DNA from: Endozoicomonas sp. SCSIO W0465
Lineage (GTDB): Bacteria > Pseudomonadota > Gammaproteobacteria > Pseudomonadales > Endozoicomonadaceae
DNA length: 64,000 nt
NCBI RefSeq assembly: GCF_023716865.1
Contig: NZ_CP092417.1
Span: forward strand, 4,380,001-4,444,000
Direction: 5' to 3'
Positions within the stretch are counted from its first letter, which is position 1. The number at the start of each line of letters is the position of its first letter. The notes under the pieces were generated by a model that saw only the letters and a program-made list of their open reading frames with translations, did no database searches and had not been told where the DNA came from. The translations under genes were made by a program, and so were the position numbers. Below are positions 27,470 through 36,178 of the stretch, piece by piece.

Positions 27470-28723
27470 ATGTATAACTTTTACCAAACGACTTATGCCC
27501 CTCATTATCCACCACCACATCCAAGAGAAAATGATCCTCTTTTGGTTCAACTGCATGAGGCTGCCAGCTCAGGCAATACCGAAGCCTGCACTGCCCTGAT
27601 CAAACGACGGCCGCAAATTGTGAATATAGTGAGAAGTAGAGTCGGGACCGCTCTGCACGCTGCTACCGTTGGCGGACATGCGGAAACTATCCGCAGGTTG
27701 ATTTGGCTGGGAGCAAACACTGAAATTACCTGCAATGAGTGTACCCCATTACATCTGGCTGCCAGGAAGGGTCATACCATGGCAGCAAAAGTGCTATTGG
27801 AGCATAACGCCAATCCCGAGGCTTATCATGATGGGGAGGGCAATCCCGGACCACTGCACGCAGCATGCCTGGAGGGAAATATTCAGATAGCCCGGTGCCT
27901 GGTACAGGCAGGTGCTGATGTTAACAGGCTCGACTGGGATGCCTGTCGCCCCTTGCACCATGCTGTCAGGCATGACGACCCGGACCTTATCCGCCTGTTG
28001 CTTCATGCCGGAGCTAATCCGAACGTTTTAGCTTACGATGAGCATCGTTCACCTCTGCACAAGGCAGCCACTGTCGGCAGTTTGCAATCCGTCAAAGCGT
28101 TGATAACTGGCGGCGCTGATCCGAATGGATTCAGGGTGCGAGCATCATGTTATGAGCAAAGACCTGAACCCGACCACCTCTCACCCATCGGCTTTGCCAT
28201 CATCAACGATCACGTTGATGTAGTTTCGGAACTGGTGCAATCAAATGCTGATCTGACACACCGAATGAACTTCAGGAAAGCGCTCAGCGAGGTTATTAAT
28301 AAAATACCAATTCGCGAATTCAATGTGAAAAAAAACAAAGAAAAACTACTTGGCAAATTTGAACTGAACCATCCCGTATTTAATGGCACTATGAAACCAG
28401 TTAAGTACAGTGTCTTAACTGAAAAAAACAAAATCATTGGTGCACTGATGATGAGCAGTCAATATTCAAACAACGATGTTAACAGCCTGATACGTCTGAC
28501 TGAGATTCATCAGCTGGCCAGGAGTCGGCAAGCAATCAATAAGCACTCTGCTTTTATCCCCCCTGAGAGCCTGCAAGTATTAGCCGGTAGAGCCGTCAAA
28601 CAGAGCATCAAAAAAAACTGTCCTGACCGGGTGATATCTGCCTGTATCCAACAATTAACCATCCCGGAGAATTTACAGCATTTCTTGCAACAGCCAATTG
28701 ACACCAACAAACTGCAAAACTGA
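27470..28723 (+). CDS. ankyrin repeat protein with SOCS-box-like C-terminus (paralogue 2)
   Basis: A 417-aa paralogue of the protein at 22578, similar along its whole length but with a shorter, Pro/Tyr-rich N-terminus. About seven ankyrin repeats (residues about 25-260) are followed by a helical region. The C-terminus has BC-box-like SLQVLAGRAV (367-376) and Cul5-box-like IQQLTIPENLQHFLQ (393-407). Both motifs are kept while nearby residues have changed, which suggests selection. The start is in the same context as in paralogue 1 (T-run, then GCC-ATG). No Shine-Dalgarno sequence is obvious, and a MITE has landed in the leader. Confidence 0.9.
   Translation: MYNFYQTTYAPHYPPPHPRENDPLLVQLHEAASSGNTEACTALIKRRPQIVNIVRSRVGTALHAATVGGHAETIRRLIWLGANTEITCNECTPLHLAARKGHTMAAKVLLEHNANPEAYHDGEGNPGPLHAACLEGNIQIARCLVQAGADVNRLDWDACRPLHHAVRHDDPDLIRLLLHAGANPNVLAYDEHRSPLHKAATVGSLQSVKALITGGADPNGFRVRASCYEQRPEPDHLSPIGFAIINDHVDVVSELVQSNADLTHRMNFRKALSEVINKIPIREFNVKKNKEKLLGKFELNHPVFNGTMKPVKYSVLTEKNKIIGALMMSSQYSNNDVNSLIRLTEIHQLARSRQAINKHSAFIPPESLQVLAGRAVKQSIKKNCPDRVISACIQQLTIPENLQHFLQQPIDTNKLQN
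28568..28690 (+). other. SOCS-box-like segment of ankyrin paralogue 2
   Basis: Encodes residues 367-407. BC-box pattern SLQVLAGRAV is complete; the Cul5-box-like LTIP has Thr for the usual first Pro of LPxP. Confidence 0.55.
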
Positions 28724-29041
28724 TTAAAATTTAAGTCCTGTTTAAAAATAGATAAACAGAACCGAAAGGTCGAAAAAATGATTATAAGTACAGAGCAATT
28801 AACACAAAAAAATTATTATTATTCTTTTATGAAACCCTTTTTAAGCGACTACCTTAAAGTTCCACTTGATCATTATTCTAACCAAAGCAATAAACCAGAG
28901 CAGTCCCATTGATCGACGTTTGATAGCTTTTTTATCTGAATAAATGTTTGCTAAGAAACGTTCAATGAAAATGCCGATTATGGCCGTATTGACAGATGAT
29001 CATAATAATACCTTGCAATCAATCAGTCCCCGGGAAGGGTT
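28724..29041. other. AT-rich intergenic region with two tiny reading frames
   Basis: This 318-bp stretch between the second ankyrin gene and the 157-aa gene contains only two very short frames, listed separately. I see no element boundary or terminator. Confidence 0.5.
28778..28912 (+). CDS. possible small protein, 44 aa
   Basis: A 44-codon frame with AAAGG upstream of the ATG. The product is rich in Tyr, Asn and Gln and has no recognised family. Support is weak. Confidence 0.2.
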   Translation: MIISTEQLTQKNYYYSFMKPFLSDYLKVPLDHYSNQSNKPEQSH

Positions 29042-29045
29042 ATGA
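28944..29045 (+). CDS. possible leader peptide, 33 aa
   Basis: A 33-codon frame whose TGA overlaps the ATG of the next gene (ATGA). This arrangement could couple translation, but composition gives no further support. Confidence 0.22.
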   Translation: MFAKKRSMKMPIMAVLTDDHNNTLQSISPREGL

Positions 29046-29389
29046 ACGCCACGACAACATCCAGCGTCGCGCCAGCATTTGTCAATAAAAACGATGTTAT
29101 ACAACCTCCAGCCAATAAGGCAGAGACGACAGTGGCGCCAATGAAGGGTGTTTTTGTTCAAAGAACCAGACCCATCAGGCATATATGCTGCGCCCCTGGC
29201 ACGCATCACCATCAGGATAGCAACAAGCCGGTCGCCCACTATGTAGCCTCCGACCACAAAGCCGACAACACAATGGCCAAACCACTGCAGGCTCCTCTGG
29301 TTCAGGAAACACCGGGCTTGCTGCCATTTTTTCAATGGCTCAGACAGAACCACACAGAAACACTCTATAACCGTCATTCAGCACCCGTA

Positions 29390-31195
29390 TCAGGAATAAA
29401 TTTCCTGATACGGTCGCCCAAGAATTGAAATAATAGTCAACTGCCTTTCTTGTAATCCAACCACATGCTTTTCATGTCCATCGACCAATAGCACGTTGAT
29501 ACCCTGAAAGCAGAAAAACACCCAACGCGCTGTCGGGTTTTGGCAGGGTTTCCGCTTCATGTCCGGGAAAAACCGACTCTGTCGTTTTAGCTCATGCCTA
29601 ATTCGATGCTGAATCGCCGCATACACTAACAGACACAGCGTCATCACCATCAGCAAGGCTTCTATTCGTTCCGGTTTCTTTAAAAACAGCGAAGAAACCA
29701 GAAACTCCGGGCTCTTCAAAAACCGAAAGCCACGCTCTACTGACTGTTGTGATTTGTAAGTACTTAGCACTTCTGCTGTACTCAGCCGACTGTCGTCCAG
29801 ATCATTCGTCGCCAGCACAAAGCAACCCAGAGAACACTCTGCATCTTTGCGACAGTCAACGGATACCCAAGGATATCCGCTCACATAATATTCAAGGCTC
29901 TATTTTGATTACGAACTGCTCTACAGTGAAAACTGACTGTAGGTCACGAAAAACAAGGATTGGGCAACATTACCGGACAATATGCTGACAACCTTTGTAG
30001 ATAAAGGGCTTCAGCAATGTTCAACCCAGTAGCAGTCTGAAATCCTACAAGAGCCATATTCAATACTGTCCGGTTTAGAGCCTTTCTCCGGACGACCTAC
30101 CTTGGTATAGCAGGGTTTCTCAGTAATGACAGGTTCCGCCTGACAATAAATAGTTTTTGACTGCCATTCATCGAACGCACGCAATGCGTCGGTTTCACAC
30201 TTGAAGGCTTTTTTGGCCAGTTTACTGGTCAGCGATTCTGCTTCTTTCTCAGACTTCTTTAGCATTTTTTTCAGCAGTGTTTTTTGTTCGCTCTTTCGAG
30301 CCTGCTCGCTGCGGACCAGAATCCAGCGCTGGGAGACACCCGCATGATCTGACAGCATTTCATGACTCTCATAGCCCTCAGCACCCTCCACTGGTGTCAT
30401 TTCACAAGAAGCGACACTGTCAATCAGTTCTCTGGCTTCTTTGATTTTTGACGGAACCCGGGTGATAAATTGCTGGCCCTGCTGATGAAGTATCTGTACG
30501 TTATCTGTTGTATAAAGTGCTGCATCACCAATCAGGTAGCGATTATTCAGGGCTTCCCGGTAGGATTTCAAATGGCTGCTGATGACTTTTTTAAAGTTTT
30601 TATTGTCGTTTACGTTGCCACTGGACGCTTTCATAAAAACGGGAATACCGGCCTGATTTTCCGTCATCATCAGCAGTATTGCCTGGTTGAGCTCGGGTCG
30701 ATGATCCCTGCTGTATCCACGACAGAGTTTGATACAGTGCATATCTTCTTCGTCGACGTCAGATTCGCTGTTATAAACGCCGTCCACATGCAAGCTTGTT
30801 GAGTCAAGGTTCAGAGCCTTGCACGGCAGTTTTAAGACATTCACTGCCTTGACAGCCAGCGATAAATAGACCTCACTTACATCCAGTTCAAAAAGCTGAT
30901 CCAGGGCTCTGCCGAGTACACTGTCGTTAATGTGTTCGGGTTTAATACCGGGCCTGATGAGTTTATCCAGCGGTTTATCAGCATGAAACTCCGGGAACAT
31001 ATGAAGCGTGCGGGCAGTGAACCCAAGGCCGTTAAGCAGCATTGATACTACGGTTTCGCCAAAGGAAATATTCCGGTGTTCAGATTGGTTAGGAACCAGG
31101 GAATCCAGATGATTAGAGATACCGAGTTCTTTGCACATACCGGCAACCAAACCCATATGATCGATACGTTGAATGTGGAACTGATGAGGATGCAT
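29390..31195 (-). pseudogene. IS1634 family transposase, split by a MITE-like insertion
   Basis: The N-terminal 380 or so codons start with QRIDHMGLVAGMCKELGI, the N-terminal domain typical of IS1634, and include the first catalytic Asp region LNLDSTSLHVDG. Removing 29896-30055 and one 8-bp repeat joins KPDSIEY to VSGYPWVSVD in frame; the C-terminal part then runs to 29390 with YKSQQSVERGFRFLK. The restored protein would be about 545 aa. As it stands it is interrupted. Confidence 0.85.
29896..30055 (-). repeat. divergent 160-bp MITE-like element
   Basis: Ends GGCTCT and AGAGCC, with a perfect 8-bp TSD ATATTCAA (29888-29895 and 30056-30063). The first 40 bases resemble one end of the 159-bp MITE (shared ACTGCTCT and TGAAAA); the interior is clearly different. 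It is probably an older or sister subfamily moved by the same type of transposase. Confidence 0.78.
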
Positions 31196-32168
31196 TGGAC
31201 ATGTTCATTCTGAGAATTTTTTACATTTTAGCCGGTGTAGGGAAATTCTCAGATTGAGTGCTGAATGACGGCTATAACAATCTTGCCCATTACCTTATGA
31301 ACAATACAGCTGATTTTACGGAGGCAAGAGGCCAGCTACCTGACCCGGAAGACCAACATGCTGTTTTTGAGGCAGCAGCTCGGCTGTTATTCCGGGACCG
31401 GCAATTATACTCTCAATCATAGTGGTTCACAGCTGCTCTTAATGCCCTTTAATCATCATTAACCGTTATTAACCCGCACCAACGGAAAACCCAATGGACA
31501 CTCAATCCTATCCATCAATACCTTCCCCCATGATCAACAACACGACCCAGGCTCAATCGTCTGATCGATTAACTCTGCCTCCAAAAAGCCAGGAAACAAA
31601 GAGCAATTTCAAGTTTCACCGCGTAGATATCAGTTTGCACGATAAAACAACTAAAAAGATTAACACGTCACCATCACCAGACCATGAAAGCCCAGTCAAT
31701 ATTGAAAAGCATGGATTCTCTCACACACTCAAAGAATTGATGGAACGAAAATCAAAGGGGGAAAAATTATCTGACGGTGAAATCAGAGTGATTGAATTTG
31801 CCAAAGAATTAAAAAAAATCCATCAATATTTAGAACATTTTCCTGAAGGTCGCCCTGCTAACGAGATCTCAACCCCGCATACCCTAAAACCTCAAAACAC
31901 CGGACCGAGAACAAATCCCCCGGAACACGCCGCTACCAGTAATGCAGAACCCGCTGATCAAACCAATACATCCGCCGGGACAACGAAACATCCCGAAGTC
32001 ACTGAACGTCATGTTCCGGATACGACCACAGAGCCTCATGGGAATGTGACCTTTAAAATGATTCCATCTAATCAGCCAGTAAAGAATTTCCTGATTACCA
32101 CCGACCCTACGTCGTGAGCCAGCTGCTATAATAAACGTCGATAGTCATGTGTTTTGGAGGTAAAACTG

Positions 32169-33125
32169 ATGTGTAAAAACACCATTCAGTTCCAAAAAGG
32201 CCTTGGCATTATGCAATTTCTGGCTAATTACGGCAGTGAAGAGCAGTGTGAGAACGCGCTGTCCTCTTGGCGCTGGCCAGATGGCTTCCAATGCCCGAAG
32301 TGTGGCTCCCGCAGTTTCTGCAAGCTTCACCGGAAAGCTGAATTCCAGTGCAATTGCTGCCGTTGCCAAACCTCGCTTACCAGTAACACTATCTTTGACT
32401 CAACAAAGCTGCCTCTAGCTACCTGGTTTCTGGGTATCTATCTCGTCACCCAGAATAAAGCGGGGATTTCTTGCCTGACGCTTCATCGACAACTTGGCAT
32501 TTCCTACAATGCCGCATTGCGCATGAAACACAAACTCATGCAGGTCATGATGGAAAGAGATAACAGCTGGCAGTTGAGTGGTTTTGTTCAGATTGATGAC
32601 GCCTATTGGGGCGGAGAGCGCCACAGAGGCCGCCGGGGCAGAGGCTCAGAGAACAAAGCCCCCTTCGTGGCCGCAGTTCAGACAGATGCTGATAACCACC
32701 CTATCTACATGAAGTTCAATGCCGTTGATAACTTCCGGCGAAAAACCATTCAGGAGTGGGCAGAACATGCCCTGAAAAAGGGTGTCCGGGCCGTCAGCGA
32801 TGGCTTGTCCTGTTTCCGGGGTATTGAAGATGCCGGATGCCAGCACACAGCCATCATTACCGGTGGTGGGCATGCATCCATGGAGAATGAGTTGTTCACC
32901 TGGGTAAATACCATGCTGGGAAACGTGAAAACAGCGATTACCGGTACTTACCATAAGCTCGACCCCAAGCATCTGGGCCGTTATCTATCAGAGTTCAACT
33001 ATCGGTTTAACCGGCGTTTTGATATGCCTTCAATGATCTCAAGGCTAGGTCGGGCTGCAGTCAATACAGCACCGATGCCGGATCGACTTCTCAAACTGCC
33101 AGACGTCCAGTGGAAACCGGGTTAG
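32169..33125 (+). CDS. IS1595 family transposase (element A, copy 2)
   Basis: A 318-aa transposase identical to copy 1 apart from Arg in place of Gly in GERHRGRRG. Zinc ribbon CPKC/CNCC, catalytic start QIDDAYWGGERH. The ATG at 32169 follows GGAGGTAAAACTG. It appears intact; the MITE lies in the 3' non-coding part of the element, so the transposase may be functional. Confidence 0.93.
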   Translation: MCKNTIQFQKGLGIMQFLANYGSEEQCENALSSWRWPDGFQCPKCGSRSFCKLHRKAEFQCNCCRCQTSLTSNTIFDSTKLPLATWFLGIYLVTQNKAGISCLTLHRQLGISYNAALRMKHKLMQVMMERDNSWQLSGFVQIDDAYWGGERHRGRRGRGSENKAPFVAAVQTDADNHPIYMKFNAVDNFRRKTIQEWAEHALKKGVRAVSDGLSCFRGIEDAGCQHTAIITGGGHASMENELFTWVNTMLGNVKTAITGTYHKLDPKHLGRYLSEFNYRFNRRFDMPSMISRLGRAAVNTAPMPDRLLKLPDVQWKPG

Positions 33126-33298
33126 CCATCAACCGATAATTGAAAGTCAGTTGACGTATTAATATCATTATTTCGAATGATGATGTGGGTCTTTGCTTGT
33201 TCGGAGCGGTTATGAAACCGAATTTAGTTGATAATCTGGAGAACAAGCCGTCATGATGCCTGCTCCACCGGTAATACTGGAGAGGTTCTATTATTTCT

Positions 33299-33457
33299 GG
33301 CTCTTTTCGTATTGCAGACTGCTGATTTCATAAATCAGGCTGGAATCCTCCTGTGGCAGGGCTTGGCAATATTTAGCCAGCAGTTTCCTGAAGGCATTGT
33401 ATATCAAGGCCTTTGGCCAATTTTCATTGCAGAGCAGTCTGTAACCCGAAAAGAGCC
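33299..33457 (+). repeat. 159-bp MITE, copy 3 (inside element A copy 2)
   Basis: Reads identical to copy 1. Perfect 8-bp TSD TTATTTCT (33291-33298 and 33458-33465). Copy 1 of element A has the empty site at the matching position, which proves insertion rather than an ancestral part. Confidence 0.95.
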
Positions 33458-33865
33458 TTATTTCTTTACCGGGTTATAGACATAAAGAATGAAAAGCTGC
33501 ACGTATATTCTTAAATTATCTTTCCCTGTGTCATGACGTACGATCAGTGGTAATCAGGAAGAATTTTGGTGAAATTAGTAACAATCCTATGTCGACTAAT
33601 TCGACGGACAATAATAAATCAGATACCGGAATCCCTGACCCAACAACAAAGGACGGCAGCATCAACAATGTTGAACTGCCCACTACTGCTCCCCTACCAT
33701 CGGCATCAACATCGATAACGACCAGGGAGTCAATAGCCACATCAAGCCCGGTAATAACATCGCCATCGACCACTGCTATTAGTCCAACCACGTCACTGCC
33801 ATCATTGCAGACGCTGGTAGCGGACAGCGTGGAATTCACCTTGATGGCAGGGCTCAAAGAAAATC

Positions 33866-35473
33866 GTAACTATTCAGCACTGAGCAAAGGCATATTACAG
33901 TAATTCCGAACAGCTCTATGAAGTGATTGATATATGTCCATTCCCTGTTTTCTGGCAGACGACAAATAGCTGCGAATCCGTGCAAACATAGAACCACCGT
34001 CTGCACTCCTGAAGCAGCCTGAGATTTTCTGCTTTAACTTGGCCATTCGAACATCCCGCTCACTGCCATTGTTATCGAAGGGAATGGTAAAATCTGACAT
34101 GAAGCGCAGTGTCTCAGCCTTGAACTCAGTGAGTCGTTTGAAGAGATTGTAAGCTTTAGTATTCTTGACTTTCTTGCGCTTAAGCTCCTCTCGTTGCTTC
34201 TCCATATAGACGACTTCTTTCATTAGAGCCCGCTGAAGCAACCGGTCATAAATCTTCTCGATTCGTTCACAGACAACACTTGGCATCTGTAGCATACCTA
34301 TGGTCTTAAAGCCCTTGCAGTAATGCCAGGAAAGCCTCAGTAGCTTCATCAATCGCAACGCCAGTTGATTGCTGTCCCTATCAACAACACCCAAAAGCTC
34401 CCTCAGGTGATGGGCATTGCAAAGTACGTGAGTTGCCGCATATGCAAAATAGGATTTCCAATGATCATGAACCAGAACGCCTGCAAATGTTAGCAGTATG
34501 CCCATCGTGTCCATGGCCTCACGACCTCGCTTTTCAGACAAGTAGTAGAGCGTCCATTGTTCATCCCGCATAACGTGTAGCCAGTGCAAAGAGCCCTCGG
34601 CCCGCATACCCGTTTCATCGGCTCCGGCAACAGACGATTCCCGCAAGGCGTCACGAATAACCTCTTCAGTAGAAGCCAGATTTTCATAGGTTCTGGCCAC
34701 AAAATTGGCGACAGTGCCTGCACTTACACTCATTTTATAGAGAGTATTAAAATACTCTGACACGCGCTTAAAAGGCAGGAAATGGTATTGGTTAAGATAG
34801 ACGGCCATAGCCTGTGTGGCTGAGCCATATTGTGCGGCAGCGGTAACACCTTCCGGGAATTCAGCCTGATTCCGACAACCACAAGTGCAGATTTTTACTT
34901 CAGCTCTATGGGCCGTTACTTCAAATTCACCCGGTCTCCCTGGTTCAAACACCTGTCGTTCAATATATTTGACCGGCTCACTATCAAGAAGAGACGCCTG
35001 ACATTTATTGCATTCTTTAACCGGAAGGTACTCAATATAGTCAGGGATATCGACCTGTTTAAGACAAGTGCCCTGATGCCCTTTCTTTCCACCGGCTTTA
35101 TTACCAGAAGACTGTCTCAGACTTTTAGGATTGGGTTTTTCATCCGATGGATCGGTATCTTTATCTGCGGAAAGGTCGTCAGAATGATCTGGAGAATTAC
35201 TGTTTTTACAAGGTTTTTGATAACCATCAGACGATGGCGGCTTGCTGCTGTTTTGACTGTTCTTGCCAACCTTTTCTTCCAATTCTCGACATCGCTCTTC
35301 CAGACAGGCAACTCTCATCCGCAGCTCTGCATTCTCTTTCAAGAGAATCTCAGCCGACATAGTTGCGGGTAGTTCTGGAATCATGCTGGCGAATATTGTG
35401 GAAAAATGGTGCTTAAGAGGATGGTATAAAAATCAGAAAATTCCAGATTTATGTGGGGGTGCTGAACAGTTAC
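33866..35473 (-). mobile_element. IS66-type element, copy 2 (complete)
   Basis: The 1608-bp element has inverted repeats GTAACT(A/G)TTCAGCAC at its ends and a perfect 8-bp TSD AGAAAATC (33858-33865 and 35474-35481). It interrupts the 537-aa gene. Confidence 0.95.
33870..35384 (-). CDS. IS66 family transposase (copy 2, intact)
   Basis: A 504-aa single-protein transposase. The N-terminus is a coiled coil followed by a polar linker with SSKPPSSDGY, then a zinc-binding segment (CNKC, CTCGC), the DDE core with GADETG, and the C-terminal FDNNGSERDVRM region. The gene nearly fills the element and has no tnpA/tnpB companions. It is the full-length counterpart of the fragment at the start of the window. 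Confidence 0.95.
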   Translation of the reverse strand: MIPELPATMSAEILLKENAELRMRVACLEERCRELEEKVGKNSQNSSKPPSSDGYQKPCKNSNSPDHSDDLSADKDTDPSDEKPNPKSLRQSSGNKAGGKKGHQGTCLKQVDIPDYIEYLPVKECNKCQASLLDSEPVKYIERQVFEPGRPGEFEVTAHRAEVKICTCGCRNQAEFPEGVTAAAQYGSATQAMAVYLNQYHFLPFKRVSEYFNTLYKMSVSAGTVANFVARTYENLASTEEVIRDALRESSVAGADETGMRAEGSLHWLHVMRDEQWTLYYLSEKRGREAMDTMGILLTFAGVLVHDHWKSYFAYAATHVLCNAHHLRELLGVVDRDSNQLALRLMKLLRLSWHYCKGFKTIGMLQMPSVVCERIEKIYDRLLQRALMKEVVYMEKQREELKRKKVKNTKAYNLFKRLTEFKAETLRFMSDFTIPFDNNGSERDVRMAKLKQKISGCFRSADGGSMFARIRSYLSSARKQGMDIYQSLHRAVRNYCNMPLLSAE

Positions 35474-35618
35474 AGAAAATCTTTTGTCTTATCAGACACA
35501 ACACCCAAAAGTCAGCCTGACCCAACTCATCTCAGCTATTGATCAAGAGATAAAGTTTCTTCAGGTTTTCAGTCTGCTGATCATCGTCTCGGCTTTTACC
35601 AGATCCATAAAAAAATCT

Positions 35619-35777
35619 GGCTCTTTTCGGGTTACAGACTGCTCTGCAATGAAAATTGGCCAAAGGCCTTGATATACAATGCCTTCAGGAAACTGCTGGC
35701 TAAATATTGCCAAGCCCTGCCACAGGAGGATTCCAGCCTGATTTATGAAATCAGCAGTCTGCAATACGAAAAGAGCC
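35619..35777 (-). repeat. 159-bp MITE, copy 4
   Basis: Same sequence as copies 1-3, orientation as copy 2. Perfect 8-bp TSD AAAAATCT (35611-35618 and 35778-35785). It adds an in-frame stop to the 537-aa gene; excising it restores the frame. Confidence 0.94.
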
Positions 35778-36178
35778 AAAAATCTAATCCTGCTGTTGCT
35801 CAACACTATGAAAAAATTCTTCAGAACACCCTGAATGAACTGGAAAGATACGTAAACCCCACCCAAAGCCCCCATGACAGACATCGCAGATCTCCTATAT
35901 CAGAGATGACAAAACTGCTGTTAAAGAGCCTTTATGAGTTTGAAAAGGCACCAATGAATGATGAGATGAGAGCTTTTTTTAAAGGGTTTGAGCAAGAACG
36001 CAGCCGTTTTATGGAATTCATGCGCACGCAGCAGGAAATACCGGGACATGAATTCCAGGAACTATTTAACCAGATAAAATCCCCCGGAGCCATTCTGGTA
36101 GCGATGGACCAATATGAGACGGCAATCAAGTCTCTGCTCACTACAGGTGAATTCGGCGAAGTTGGCAAAATAGCCCTT

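Larger units (their letters stand above)
29371..31271 (-). mobile_element. IS1634-family element carrying a divergent MITE
   Basis: Inverted repeats CCGTCATTCAGCAC at both ends, with a 6-bp TSD CTATAA (29365-29370 and 31272-31277). Its single transposase gene on the minus strand is broken by a 160-bp element at 29896-30055. Confidence 0.88.
29042..31422 (+). pseudogene. 157-aa hypothetical gene split by an IS1634-type element
   Basis: The first 329 bp (29042-29370) and the last 145 bp (31278-31422) join in frame when the IS and one TSD copy are removed, giving 157 aa. The junction reads TETLYNNLAHYLMNN. The N-terminal two thirds is low-complexity and His-rich; the C-terminus (ARGQLPDPEDQHAVFEAAAR) is helical. 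I do not recognise the family. It lies in line with ankyrin genes upstream and the 537-aa gene 71 bp downstream, all on the plus strand, so they may form one effector-like transcription unit. Confidence 0.7.
32090..33558 (+). mobile_element. IS1595-type element A, copy 2, with a nested MITE
   Basis: Same inverted repeats as copy 1 and a perfect 8-bp TSD AAGAATTT (32082-32089 and 33559-33566). It is 1469 bp long; without the 159-bp MITE and its TSD it is 1302 bp, equal to copy 1. It interrupts the 537-aa gene. Confidence 0.94.
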
